Shown one piece after another: positions 19,706 through 28,933 of a stretch of DNA of 50,724 bases. How positions within the stretch are numbered: the stretch's first letter is position 1; each line of letters starts with the position of its first letter. The stretch is from Clostridiales bacterium. GTDB lineage: Bacteria; Bacillota; Clostridia; Lachnospirales; Lachnospiraceae. The notes below the pieces were generated by a model. That model had not been told where the DNA came from. It worked only from the letters and a program-made list of their open reading frames with translations, and did not search any database. The stretch lies in NCBI GenBank assembly GCA_012518935.1, contig JAAYRE010000062.1, positions 1-50,724 on the forward strand, written 5' to 3'. The translations under genes and the position numbers were made by a program.

Positions 19706-20372
19706 TAATAAAAATAATTTTACTTTTAATGGCTACTACCAATTGTATCTAAATTGTTTTCCTTTTTTTAGATTCTTTTGGAATTCTGTAATTTATACTG
19801 TGTCAATTACAGCGGGAAGCTTACTTATATCTATACCTGCAGCTTTTGCCTTTAAATTTGCAATATTTCAAGGAAAAAAACTATTATTTATTATATACAT
19901 TATTAATATGATGATGCCTTTTCAAGTTATGGTCTTGCCAAACTATATTGGTTTACGTGATTTGGGAATTATAAATACACCCTGGGCAATAATTTTACCA
20001 ATGATTTTTTCTCCATTTGCTGTGGTCGTAACCCATCAGTATATGAGAGAAATGGATTCTTCTGTAATAGAAGCAGCTAGACTTGAGACTAATTCGGCCT
20101 TTAAGGTTCTTTTTCATTGTGTTGTTCCACAGATTAAGGTATGTATAGCCGCAGTTGGACTTTTTGTTTTTGCAGATGCATGGAACATGGTTGAACAGCC
20201 ATTATTATATGTTAATGATGATAAGCTACGAAACCTTTCGACATTCATTGCAAAGGCAGAGAATTTTGATCCAGCTGTAATGTTACCTGCATCAGTTATA
20301 TTTATGATACCAGTTTTCCTATTTTATATGTTATTTAATGAAGAATTAAAAGAAGGACTATATCGACCTTGA
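19632..20372 (+). pseudogene. 5'-truncated MalG/UgpE-like carbohydrate ABC transporter permease
   Basis: RTVLVLMLTLVFLLPALLTVLGSF...FFWNSVIYTVSITAGSLLISIPAAFAFKFA...EAARLETNSAFKVLFHCVVPQIKV (EAA loop); no RBS/start upstream, preceded by an in-frame TAA at the scar. Confidence 0.65.
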
Positions 20373-20398
20373 CAATTGTAAATCCTTAAGTTAATATA
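20370..20398 (+). promoter_or_regulatory. Candidate sigma-A promoter for T-box-pheST
   Basis: TTGACA (20370-20375) - 17 nt - TAATAT (20393-20398); -35 overlaps the permease stop codon. Confidence 0.65.
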
Positions 20399-20419
20399 TG
20401 AGAAATGATAAAATAAAAA

Positions 20420-20690
20420 CCATGAAGGTGTATTAGTAGTGTATTTCTTCTCCACAGAGAGAATGTGTCATCGGCTGGAAGCACATTTGGGGTTCAGATT
20501 TATTACGAAATTCGGCACTGGAGTTGCCTATAAGATATCAACAGGTATTAGATATACAGATAAAAGATAGGCCGGATAAGTTACGTTATAACTATAAAGA
20601 AATCTTTACAATAATATTATTGATAAAGATTTGAAGTTTGGGTGGTACCACGATGCTTTCGTCCCTTTGGGATGGGAGCTTTTTTATTTT
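20420..20690 (+). promoter_or_regulatory. T-box leader, phenylalanine-type, upstream of pheS
   Basis: T-box core GGGTGGTACCACG at 20639-20652, terminator GCTTTCGTCCC-tttg-GGATGGGAGC + T7, candidate UUC (Phe) specifier at 20511-20513, stem I-like AATGTG/CACATT. Confidence 0.88.
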
Positions 20691-20768
20691 ATAGGAAAGT
20701 GAGTTCTATGGGGTAAAAAATGTTCCGTAAGTATGCACAAGATTTAGAATTAATAAGGAGGAAATGAG

Positions 20769-21809
20769 ATGTTAGATAACCTTGATAAGATCAGGCAGCA
20801 GTTTAAAGAAGAACTGAATGCAATTAATTCAAAGGATGAGCTAGAGAAACTCAGAGTGGCTTTCCTTGGTAAAAAAGGATTAGTAACAGAAGCACTAAAA
20901 AATCTTAGAAATTTATCATCAGATGAGAAGAAAATTGCCGGCAAGGAGGTAAATAAGCTAAAGCATGAGATAGAAGAAGCTATTGCCTCATACCATAAAA
21001 CTCTAGAAGAGAGAGAATATTTAAAAGAAATCGAAAATGCAGAGCATTATGACTATACAATCCCATCAAGTAGAGAAGCTGGAACCCTCCATCCTATAAC
21101 TATTGTTCAGAAAAAGATTGAAGATATATTTAAGACCATGGGCTTCATTATTGAGGACGGCTTAGAGATACAGACTGAATATAACAACTTTGAAGCAGTT
21201 AATATTCCTAAGAACCATCCAGCAAGGGATATGCAAGACACTTACTATTTGGAAAATGGTCAAATACTAAAGACCCATACCTCAGCAGCACAGAATACTA
21301 TTATGAAGAAATATGGTGCACCAAAGAAAGGGGAACCCTTAAAGGTACTATTTCCAGGTAGGTGCTTTAGAAATGAGAATTTAGATGCCAGTCATGAGAA
21401 TACCTTCTTCCAATTAGAAGGTATGATGATAGGTGATGATATATCAATATCAAACCTTATCTATTTTATGAAGGTATTATTATCTGAAGTATTTGAAAGA
21501 GATGTTAAGGTGAGATTAAGACCGGGATTCTTCCCCTTCGTGGAGCCTGGCTTTGAGCTGGATATCAACTGTGCTATCTGTGAGGGAAGTGGATGTTCCA
21601 CCTGTAAACAATCTGGTTGGATTGAGCTTTTACCTTGTGGAATGATTCATCCCAATGTTCTTAAGATGGGTGGAATTGATCCTGATAAATACACTGGCTT
21701 TGCCTTTGGCCTTGGACTTACCAGGCTTGCCATGATGAAATACAATATCAAGGACATTCGCCTGTTTAATAGTGGTAACCTAAAGCAGTTGAAGCAGTTT
21801 ACAAGATAG
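20769..21809 (+). CDS. pheS: Phenylalanyl-tRNA synthetase alpha subunit
   Basis: HPITIVQKKIEDIFKTMGF, NHPARDMQDTYY, CFRNENLDASHENTFFQLEG, GFAFGLGLTRLAMMKY. Confidence 0.97.
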   Translation: MLDNLDKIRQQFKEELNAINSKDELEKLRVAFLGKKGLVTEALKNLRNLSSDEKKIAGKEVNKLKHEIEEAIASYHKTLEEREYLKEIENAEHYDYTIPSSREAGTLHPITIVQKKIEDIFKTMGFIIEDGLEIQTEYNNFEAVNIPKNHPARDMQDTYYLENGQILKTHTSAAQNTIMKKYGAPKKGEPLKVLFPGRCFRNENLDASHENTFFQLEGMMIGDDISISNLIYFMKVLLSEVFERDVKVRLRPGFFPFVEPGFELDINCAICEGSGCSTCKQSGWIELLPCGMIHPNVLKMGGIDPDKYTGFAFGLGLTRLAMMKYNIKDIRLFNSGNLKQLKQFTR

Positions 21810-21850
21810 AATGGAAGATTGGCATTTCTAAATAAGAATGGAGGTTTATT

Positions 21851-24232
21851 ATGTTAATATCAATGAATTGGATTTCGGAATTTACCGATCTTAGTGGAAT
21901 AGATATAAAGGAATTAATTAACCGCTTTACACTATCTACCGCTGAGGTTGAAGACATATATGAGATGGGTAAAGATATTAAGGATGTAGTAGTTGGAAAG
22001 ATTATTGAGGTTAATGACCATCCTAATTCTAAGAAGCTACACCTTGTAAAAATAGATATAGGCTCTGAGGTTGTTGAGGTTGTCTGCGGTGCCCCTAATG
22101 TATATGTAGGAGCTGTGGTACCCTTTGCAAAGCTTGGAGGGCAAGTAGGTGACTTGGAAATCAAGGAAGTTCCTATTGCTGGAGTATTAAGTAGTGGTAT
22201 GTGTTGCTCAGAGAAGGAGCTTGGAATTAGCGATGATAATTCCGGTCTTATGATTATTGAGGAGGACTATCCTCTTGGTACTGATATTAAAGAATTTATG
22301 CAGCTAGAGGATATAGTATTTGAAGTTGATAATAAATCACTGACAAATCGTCCTGACCTTTGGGGACATTATGGAATTGCTAGAGAGATTGCGGCTCTAA
22401 ATAAGCGTCCATTAAAGCCTTTAGAACTGGTAGATACAAGCATTTATAATAGTTTGACTCCTATTGATTTAAAAGTTGAGGACAATGAAAGAGTATACCG
22501 TTTTAGCTGTATAACCATGGACAATATTACTAAAAAGAAAGCTCCCGTTAATATGAGAATACGTCTAACCTATTGTGGTATGCGTCCTATTAACTTGCTT
22601 GCTGATTTAACCAACTATCTAATGATGGAATTAGGGCAGCCTATGCATGCTTATGACAACTCTAAGGTGACTGAAATCAGAGTAAAGACTTATTCAGAGC
22701 CAATTGAATTCTTGACATTAGATGACAACCTAAGGAAGGTAGATACCGAGACTCTTATGATATGCAATGCCAAGGAACCTGTGGGAATTGCAGGAGTTAT
22801 GGGAGGAGAACTTTCATCTATATCTGATGACACAACCTCTGTCTTACTTGAATCTGCTAATTTTGATGGAACAAGTGTAAGAAAATCGGCAACAAAGCTA
22901 GGGCTTAGAACAGATGCCAGTGCCAGATATGAGAAGACCTTAGATCCTGAAATGACTGTTCTTGCCATAGAGCGTTTTATAAAGCTTTTAATTGATATTG
23001 ATCCGGCAGTTAAGATTACATCAAGCCTAACTGATGCATATATTAAGCATTATGATAAAATCACTATAGATTTTGATAAAGACTATATGGATAAATATAC
23101 CGGCATAGACATATCCTCTGACATGATGGAGGAGACCTTGTCTGCCCTTGGCTTTAGTGTTGTAAGAGATGGAGATTCCTTTAGTGTAGGGGTACCTTCA
23201 TGGCGTGCAACCAAGGATGTAACCATGAAAGCAGATATTGTTGAAGAGATTACTCGTATCTATGGATATGATAATTTTGATATCTATTCCACAACAAGCC
23301 TTCTTTCCCCTATACGCCATAGTGTGGAGAGAGATGATGAATATAGGATTAAATCATTACTATCACACAAATACGATATGAACGAGGTTCATAGTTATAT
23401 ATGGTATGAAACTAAGATGAACAAGGAATTAGGAATTAATACTGAGCCTAATATCCGTATTGTTAACTCTTTGACTGCTGAGAATGATACTATCCGTTCA
23501 ACCATAATTCCCAGTTTACTTGGTTTTATTCCAAAGAATGTGGAATCAAATCCTGAGATGGGTATGTATGAAATTGGCCGTGTTGCAGACGGACTTAAAG
23601 AAGATGGTCTCTGTAATGAAAAGAAACGTCTTGGTATAGTAATTGCTAGTAAGCAGCTTAGTGAAAAGGAAGTATTCTTTAAGCTGAAGGAAGCCATAGA
23701 GCAGGTATTACTTGACATTAAGAACATAACCCCTGTATTTGTGGAAAATGAAGCTATAAACAAGTATAATTATGTTCATCCTGTTAATTCAGCCGGTATC
23801 AAGTTGGATAATCAGGAAGTTGGATATTTATCTGTGCTCCATCCAAAGGTTAGAGACAATATTGATAAGAAGTTAAATGTAGCATTTGCAGAGATTGATA
23901 TCTCCGATATGGAGAAAGTAGATGAGCTTCCCCTAGAATATAAGGAAGTATCAAAATACCCTGGTGTTACAGTGGATTTAAGTCTTTTAGCATATAAATC
24001 TACTCGTTATGAGTCTTTATCTCAGTACATTGACATGTATCCTTGCCAGTATCTGAAAAAATACTACCTTGTAGATATCTTTGAGGATGAGAAGCTTCTT
24101 CCTGGTAAAAAGAGTGTAACTATTCGTTTTGAATTCGTATCCATGGAACGTACCCTAGAGAGCAATGAAGTTCAGAAGATGGTAGATGGACTTTTAGCTG
24201 TGCTTAATAGTAAAGGAATAGAGTTAAGATAG
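21851..24232 (+). CDS. pheT: Phenylalanyl-tRNA synthetase beta subunit
   Basis: MLISMNWISEFTDLSGID, tRNA-bd domain (KLHLVKIDIG...VVCGAPNV), NRPDLWGHYGIAREIAAL, GVMGGELSSISDDT. Confidence 0.97.
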   Translation: MLISMNWISEFTDLSGIDIKELINRFTLSTAEVEDIYEMGKDIKDVVVGKIIEVNDHPNSKKLHLVKIDIGSEVVEVVCGAPNVYVGAVVPFAKLGGQVGDLEIKEVPIAGVLSSGMCCSEKELGISDDNSGLMIIEEDYPLGTDIKEFMQLEDIVFEVDNKSLTNRPDLWGHYGIAREIAALNKRPLKPLELVDTSIYNSLTPIDLKVEDNERVYRFSCITMDNITKKKAPVNMRIRLTYCGMRPINLLADLTNYLMMELGQPMHAYDNSKVTEIRVKTYSEPIEFLTLDDNLRKVDTETLMICNAKEPVGIAGVMGGELSSISDDTTSVLLESANFDGTSVRKSATKLGLRTDASARYEKTLDPEMTVLAIERFIKLLIDIDPAVKITSSLTDAYIKHYDKITIDFDKDYMDKYTGIDISSDMMEETLSALGFSVVRDGDSFSVGVPSWRATKDVTMKADIVEEITRIYGYDNFDIYSTTSLLSPIRHSVERDDEYRIKSLLSHKYDMNEVHSYIWYETKMNKELGINTEPNIRIVNSLTAENDTIRSTIIPSLLGFIPKNVESNPEMGMYEIGRVADGLKEDGLCNEKKRLGIVIASKQLSEKEVFFKLKEAIEQVLLDIKNITPVFVENEAINKYNYVHPVNSAGIKLDNQEVGYLSVLHPKVRDNIDKKLNVAFAEIDISDMEKVDELPLEYKEVSKYPGVTVDLSLLAYKSTRYESLSQYIDMYPCQYLKKYYLVDIFEDEKLLPGKKSVTIRFEFVSMERTLESNEVQKMVDGLLAVLNSKGIELR

Positions 24233-24269
24233 TAACCTCATTTTGAGGTAAAAATAAGGTTTATTATAA

Positions 24270-24434
24270 TATTTACGTAGCAATGCCATAGAATCACCAA
24301 TTTACAAAAAAGACACTATAATAAACATAATCGAACAATTAGGAATAAATGAGCTGGTCCCTGTATATTCATTTTCTGAAGGGGTGAAAGTTGAAAGAAA
24401 AACCACCTTCACCCTAAAATTTGTGCCCTCGTAA
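24270..24434 (+). pseudogene. Anonymous start-less coding remnant
   Basis: Open frame YLRSNAIESPIYKKDTIINIIEQLGINELVPVYSFSEGVKVERKTTFTLKFVPS* with protein-like composition but no ATG/RBS. Confidence 0.35.
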
Positions 24435-24488
24435 TCTTTAGGCACAAATTAGTATGTGCATAATACTTGCACAAAAATGAGGTGGAAA

Positions 24489-25040
24489 ATGATTAATCAT
24501 ATAGGGACCAATTCTATTGAGACCATACGTCTAATACTTCGAAGATTTAGGGTAGATGATGCGGAAGATATGTATAGGAACTGGGCAAGTGATATAGAAA
24601 CACTAAAATTTCTGTCATGGGGACCCCATAGTGACATTGAAGTTACCCAGCGCCGTATACTTAGTTGGATAAACCGTTATGACGAGCCAAGTGTATATAA
24701 CTGGGCAATCTATTTAAAATCCATTAAGCAAGTGATAGGATCTATAAGCGTGGAGATAGCAAGCGATAAGGATAAAAGCTGTGAGATTGGATATTGTATA
24801 GGCAAAGAATATTGGGGCAGGGAAATAGTACTAGAAGCTTTAAGGGCAGTCATGCACTATCTAAGTTGTGAGGTCGGTTATGAGAAAATTATTGCTAAGC
24901 ATGATGTTATGAACAAGGCATCAGGAAGAGTTATGCAAAAAGCAGGAATGGAGTACGAAAAGACCATATATAATGCTGGCTATAGAAGAAATGGTAGCTT
25001 ATATGATGTGGATGTGTATGTGAAAAAAATGATGGCGTGA
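24489..25040 (+). CDS. GNAT-family N-acetyltransferase (RimJ/RimL-like)
   Basis: TIRLILRRFRVDDAEDMYRNWASD...EIGYCIGKEYWGREIVLEALRAVMHY...NKASGRVMQKAGMEYE. Confidence 0.92.
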   Translation: MINHIGTNSIETIRLILRRFRVDDAEDMYRNWASDIETLKFLSWGPHSDIEVTQRRILSWINRYDEPSVYNWAIYLKSIKQVIGSISVEIASDKDKSCEIGYCIGKEYWGREIVLEALRAVMHYLSCEVGYEKIIAKHDVMNKASGRVMQKAGMEYEKTIYNAGYRRNGSLYDVDVYVKKMMA

Positions 25041-25048
25041 AGTTTGAC

Positions 25049-25257
25049 GAGTCTTACACATTAGTTGTTAATTTGTTAATAGCATAAGTTAAAAAATATA
25101 ATAGGAGTCTTATTATAGTTACTCATTAACCCTTTATTATGGATATGGCTAATAGAGTATATTTGGTGAGTAATGGCATTGTAACAGAGAAAAAAGCAAA
25201 GACAGTGGTACAGAGTTAAAGAATAAAAACCAGTTGGTCTAAGTGATCAACCGGTTT
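25049..25257 (+). pseudogene. Degenerate duplicate of the 3' end of the ABC ATPase gene at 28934-29629, including its terminator
   Basis: ESYTLVVNLLIA*VKKYNRSLIIVTH*PFIMDMANRVYLVSNGIVTEKKAKTVVQS* aligns to the last 57 residues of the intact ATPase (42/57 identical, two stops, one codon deleted); hairpin AAACCAGTTGGTCTAAGTGATCAACCGGTTT also shared. Confidence 0.9.
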
Positions 25258-25284
25258 GTTGTGTGTTTTCAAAATCATCTTTTT

Positions 25285-25428
25285 TTAAAAACTTTTAGTT
25301 CGAATTCTATTCTCTTTCTTAATGTCTATCTTTTTTTGTTTTATTTTTCGCTTCTCATACTCAGTTAAATCAACTTTCATTAATCTCAGGCTTTTTATCA
25401 TATCAGTATTAATTTCCTGTTTATATCT
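25285..25428 (-). pseudogene. Anonymous reverse-strand coding remnant
   Basis: RYKQEINTDMIKSLRLMKVDLTEYEKRKIKQKKIDIKKENRIRTKSF* in an otherwise stop-rich AT-rich stretch. Confidence 0.3.
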
Positions 25429-25625
25429 TCACATTATCAAAGTTATGACTTTTCCTTAATTAATTAAATCTTTATACATTCCCAATTATTTCAAAAAATT
25501 ACTATAAAATTTTCCAAATACGACATGTTAATATGGTCTTTATTATGAAAATATGTTATATGAATACATAAATAAACAATATTAGTAAATGGATGTGTTT
25601 ATAAACCTAATAAACTTAATTACAA

Positions 25626-25820
25626 ATGAAGATTAAAATTGAAAAATACTATTGTGTTAAACAACATGATATAACGGACTGTGGTGTAGTATGCATAGCA
25701 ACTATATCAAAGTAGAATGGCTTTCTTACTTCTATGACGAAAATTAGAGAAGTGGCTGGGAATTGATAAATAGGGTACCAATTTATATGGTGTAATAAGG
25801 GCATCTGAACAGTTGTAAGC
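25626..25820 (+). pseudogene. Degenerate start of a C39-peptidase-containing bacteriocin/peptide ABC exporter
   Basis: ATG MKIKIEKYYCVKQHDITDCGVVCIATISK*NGFLTSMTKIREVAGN* ... (frame shift) GTNLYGVIRASEQL*; matches C39 motifs KQhdxxDCGxaC and GTNLyGli. Confidence 0.8.
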
Positions 25821-26042
25821 CAGAAGTAGGATGTTGCTTCTATTGCTAGGTTATTATAATCATATTTTAAGGTTGGCAATGAATTTCTTTAGGAGAAGAA
25901 AAGGAAATAATATCAAGATTAAATAGTAATCAATTAGGTATTAAGATACATGAATTGCACGGGGTGCACACCTTGTAATGGATTGTATCTAAATATAATA
26001 AATGTCATGGAGGTGAAAATGTAAATTACAATGAGGTATAAG

Positions 26043-26555
26043 ATGAAAAAGATCATAAAAAAGAAAAGAATTTATAAAAAGTGGACAATTCCATGTATTA
26101 TTATATTGATAATAGGCTTTATATTAGGTGGTATTTTATATAGTTATTATTCGGCTCCACAAAGAATAATTAAAAAATACCTAAAGAATAGGTTTACATA
26201 TTCATATAATAGTATTGATAACAACATGAGTGAGAGAAAAAATATACTTAGTGAAGAATATATTATAATAACAGAGGACAATGGAATTATTGATAATTTT
26301 CTTATTGAGGTAAATAAAAATCATATAACTAGTAGGTTGGGAGATTATGATATAAAAAGTATTTCTAAAACAGATCAAAATTATTATTTCATAGTAAAAG
26401 CCACTTCATATATCCAAGATGTTACTAATAATATTATGAAAAATGAAATGGTAGGCCTATTTATAGTACAAAGGTATAATTTATGGAGATGTTTCATTAC
26501 TAATATAGAGCCAATTCCGATTGAAGATATGGATCATGAAAACCACAATCACTAA
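26043..26555 (+). CDS. Small membrane-anchored protein of unknown function, co-directional with ABC module
   Basis: MKKIIKKKRIYKKWTIPCIIILIIGFILGGILYSYYS single TM, extracytoplasmic domain, C-term EDMDHENHNH; ATG 26031 is an alternative start. Confidence 0.65.
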   Translation: MKKIIKKKRIYKKWTIPCIIILIIGFILGGILYSYYSAPQRIIKKYLKNRFTYSYNSIDNNMSERKNILSEEYIIITEDNGIIDNFLIEVNKNHITSRLGDYDIKSISKTDQNYYFIVKATSYIQDVTNNIMKNEMVGLFIVQRYNLWRCFITNIEPIPIEDMDHENHNH

Positions 26556-26634
26556 CATGATACTGTGTATTAGATATATGTATTAATTTAGTACATTATT
26601 ATATATAACTACATAACCTTGCGGAGGATTAATA

Positions 26635-28854
26635 ATGCAACCATTAATTTTGTATTTGAAAAGATCATTTCAAAAAAACAGCAAGAATTATATATTTATT
26701 ATAATTGCTACAACCCTTACAATAATGCTAATGACTATAGTTACAGTTTTTACTGACAGTCAGCAAAAGGGAGCAGAACTAAGTATATTAAAAAGTTTTG
26801 GAACACATCACGTCTTCCTTCCTGATATGAATAGTGAGCAGGTGTCTTTTATAAAGAACCATAACTCAGTTGATAAGATACAGGAGGTAAGGTATGTATT
26901 AACAGATAAGAATACTAACCAACTCAAAGCAGTGTCAGTAAAGGACACCATTGATCATTGGATTTTCGAACTAAGCAAAGGAGCTATGCCTGAGAAAGGG
27001 GAGGTTTTAATACCAGATTCACTAAAACAGCCTAATGGGGCAAGCTATATAGTCGGTGATAATATAACAGTTAATTTTATAGCCGGAGGTAAATCATATC
27101 AAAGCATATATAAGGTTGCAGGAATTTTTTCGGATTATTCTATTAGCAGAAACTATATATTTCTAGATGATGTATCATTTATTGAATTGCAGGAGCAATT
27201 TAAAGATATTGAATTAATAAAAAACATATATGTTAATGTAAAAAACGATACTGGCGAGTTAGTATCGGATTATTTTCATAAGTATAATAGAAGGGATGCT
27301 ATTGTAAATGATCCAGCACTCAACATTGTTAGAATATATCCGGAATTCATCTCTCTATATATAATTCTAGTCTCCTCAGCAATGCTTGTAGGCAGTGTAT
27401 GTATCTATACTGTAGTATCTTTGTATTTAAAGGATTCTAATAAGGATTATATAGTATTTCGTTTGTTGGGAGCTAATAACCGGCAGCTTATATATATTAT
27501 ATTAGCTCAGTTACTCATCTTATTATTCATATCATTGCCACCTATTCAATCACTTCAACAACAAAGTAATAAATTATCCAGATACAGTTCCTATGAAACA
27601 GAACCAGTCAAATATTATAAAAAACCCTTCCTATGGTATGCAGGAATACAGACCCTTAGGTTTAAAGGAAGAGCAGCCTTTCTATGCCTTACGACTACAG
27701 TCTGTATGGGATTGTTCATCGTGACTAATGTGACATTTGGTTTTCAATCGTCAATTGTAGCAAAAGCACTTGAAGGTGCTCATTTTACTTTGAATATTGA
27801 TGCAGATGATAGTAAAATAATAGAAGCTATGGAGAAGGGTGAAGCAGTTGGCTTTCAAAATGATGATATAGAACGGTTTTCTGACATGGCAGGAATAAAA
27901 TATATTAAAATTAATCAGGTAACTCAACAGATGGTTCGTCTGGAACCAGGTAAAAAGGATATTGTTAATGACAGTAAGTCAGTGAATGGTGGCGAGTATT
28001 ATATTACCCAAGGCAGAGTTCAACCTTTTGATTCCTTTGAAATGAAGCACCTTGAAAAATTTCTTGTGGCAGGAAGACTAGATAATGTTGATTCTAATGA
28101 AAATGATATTATATTACAGGATGATAGCTGGAGAAAATCAAAATCATCAAGCTATCAGGTTGGGGATAAGTTAGTACTGCAAGGTGTCACAGCAAGCAGT
28201 GAATTAATGGAATACACCATAAAAGCAATAGTCAAGGGAGTTCCTAGGCAAAACGATTCTATGCTTAATATATACATGGCTTTCTCAGCCTTTGATAATA
28301 TAAGTGGCATTAATCCAGTATCCTTAGATATTTATAGTGACACCGAGAAAATAAGTGAGGTAAGGGATGCCTTAAATAAAGCTTCTCGAGAGGGTGGATA
28401 TGTAGTAAAGGATAATTCAGAGAAGGTAGAAGTAAATTATAAGCTTGCAAAAGCATTAAGTTTTTTCGGTCTTATATTATCATCAATTATTCTACTTTTA
28501 TGTACAGTATTATTATTATGCTATTACACTTATTATTATAAAACGAGACACAGAGAATTTCGCTGTCTAGGAGCTATAGGATGCTCGGAAAGAATGATAA
28601 CTAGAATAATTATAAACGAGTCAATTATATATTCATTAATTAGTGCCACAGCTTGTTTACTTGTTTCATATATGGTTTCTTATTATATATATACAAAGGT
28701 AAGTGTCTATCCCCAAGATTTTGACTGGAAGATACCCTGGGCTCAGATGGGAATCAGTGTTTTTATAATTATTATGGTTAATATCATATCAGTATACAGC
28801 TCAATAAAGAGGATAAATGGATTAAGCTTGGTAATAAACGATGGTGAACAATAA
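26635..28854 (+). CDS. FtsX-like ABC transporter permease (MacB/SalY type)
   Basis: Multiple TM segments in two FtsX-like clusters (IYTVVSLYLKDSNKDYIVFRLLGANNRQL; YYTYYYKTRHREFRCLGAIGCSERMI); GCGGAGG SD. Confidence 0.88.
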   Translation: MQPLILYLKRSFQKNSKNYIFIIIATTLTIMLMTIVTVFTDSQQKGAELSILKSFGTHHVFLPDMNSEQVSFIKNHNSVDKIQEVRYVLTDKNTNQLKAVSVKDTIDHWIFELSKGAMPEKGEVLIPDSLKQPNGASYIVGDNITVNFIAGGKSYQSIYKVAGIFSDYSISRNYIFLDDVSFIELQEQFKDIELIKNIYVNVKNDTGELVSDYFHKYNRRDAIVNDPALNIVRIYPEFISLYIILVSSAMLVGSVCIYTVVSLYLKDSNKDYIVFRLLGANNRQLIYIILAQLLILLFISLPPIQSLQQQSNKLSRYSSYETEPVKYYKKPFLWYAGIQTLRFKGRAAFLCLTTTVCMGLFIVTNVTFGFQSSIVAKALEGAHFTLNIDADDSKIIEAMEKGEAVGFQNDDIERFSDMAGIKYIKINQVTQQMVRLEPGKKDIVNDSKSVNGGEYYITQGRVQPFDSFEMKHLEKFLVAGRLDNVDSNENDIILQDDSWRKSKSSSYQVGDKLVLQGVTASSELMEYTIKAIVKGVPRQNDSMLNIYMAFSAFDNISGINPVSLDIYSDTEKISEVRDALNKASREGGYVVKDNSEKVEVNYKLAKALSFFGLILSSIILLLCTVLLLCYYTYYYKTRHREFRCLGAIGCSERMITRIIINESIIYSLISATACLLVSYMVSYYIYTKVSVYPQDFDWKIPWAQMGISVFIIIMVNIISVYSSIKRINGLSLVINDGEQ

Positions 28855-28933
28855 AATCTAGTTAAGACATAACCTAACCTTCTTTGGAGAGGAGATTATT
28901 CTGATTATTAACATGAAAGGATAAGTGATAAGT

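Noticed and set aside
25649-25879. 76-aa minus-strand ORF
   Set aside because: The plus strand carries a recognisable C39 peptidase relic; the minus ORF has no family features.
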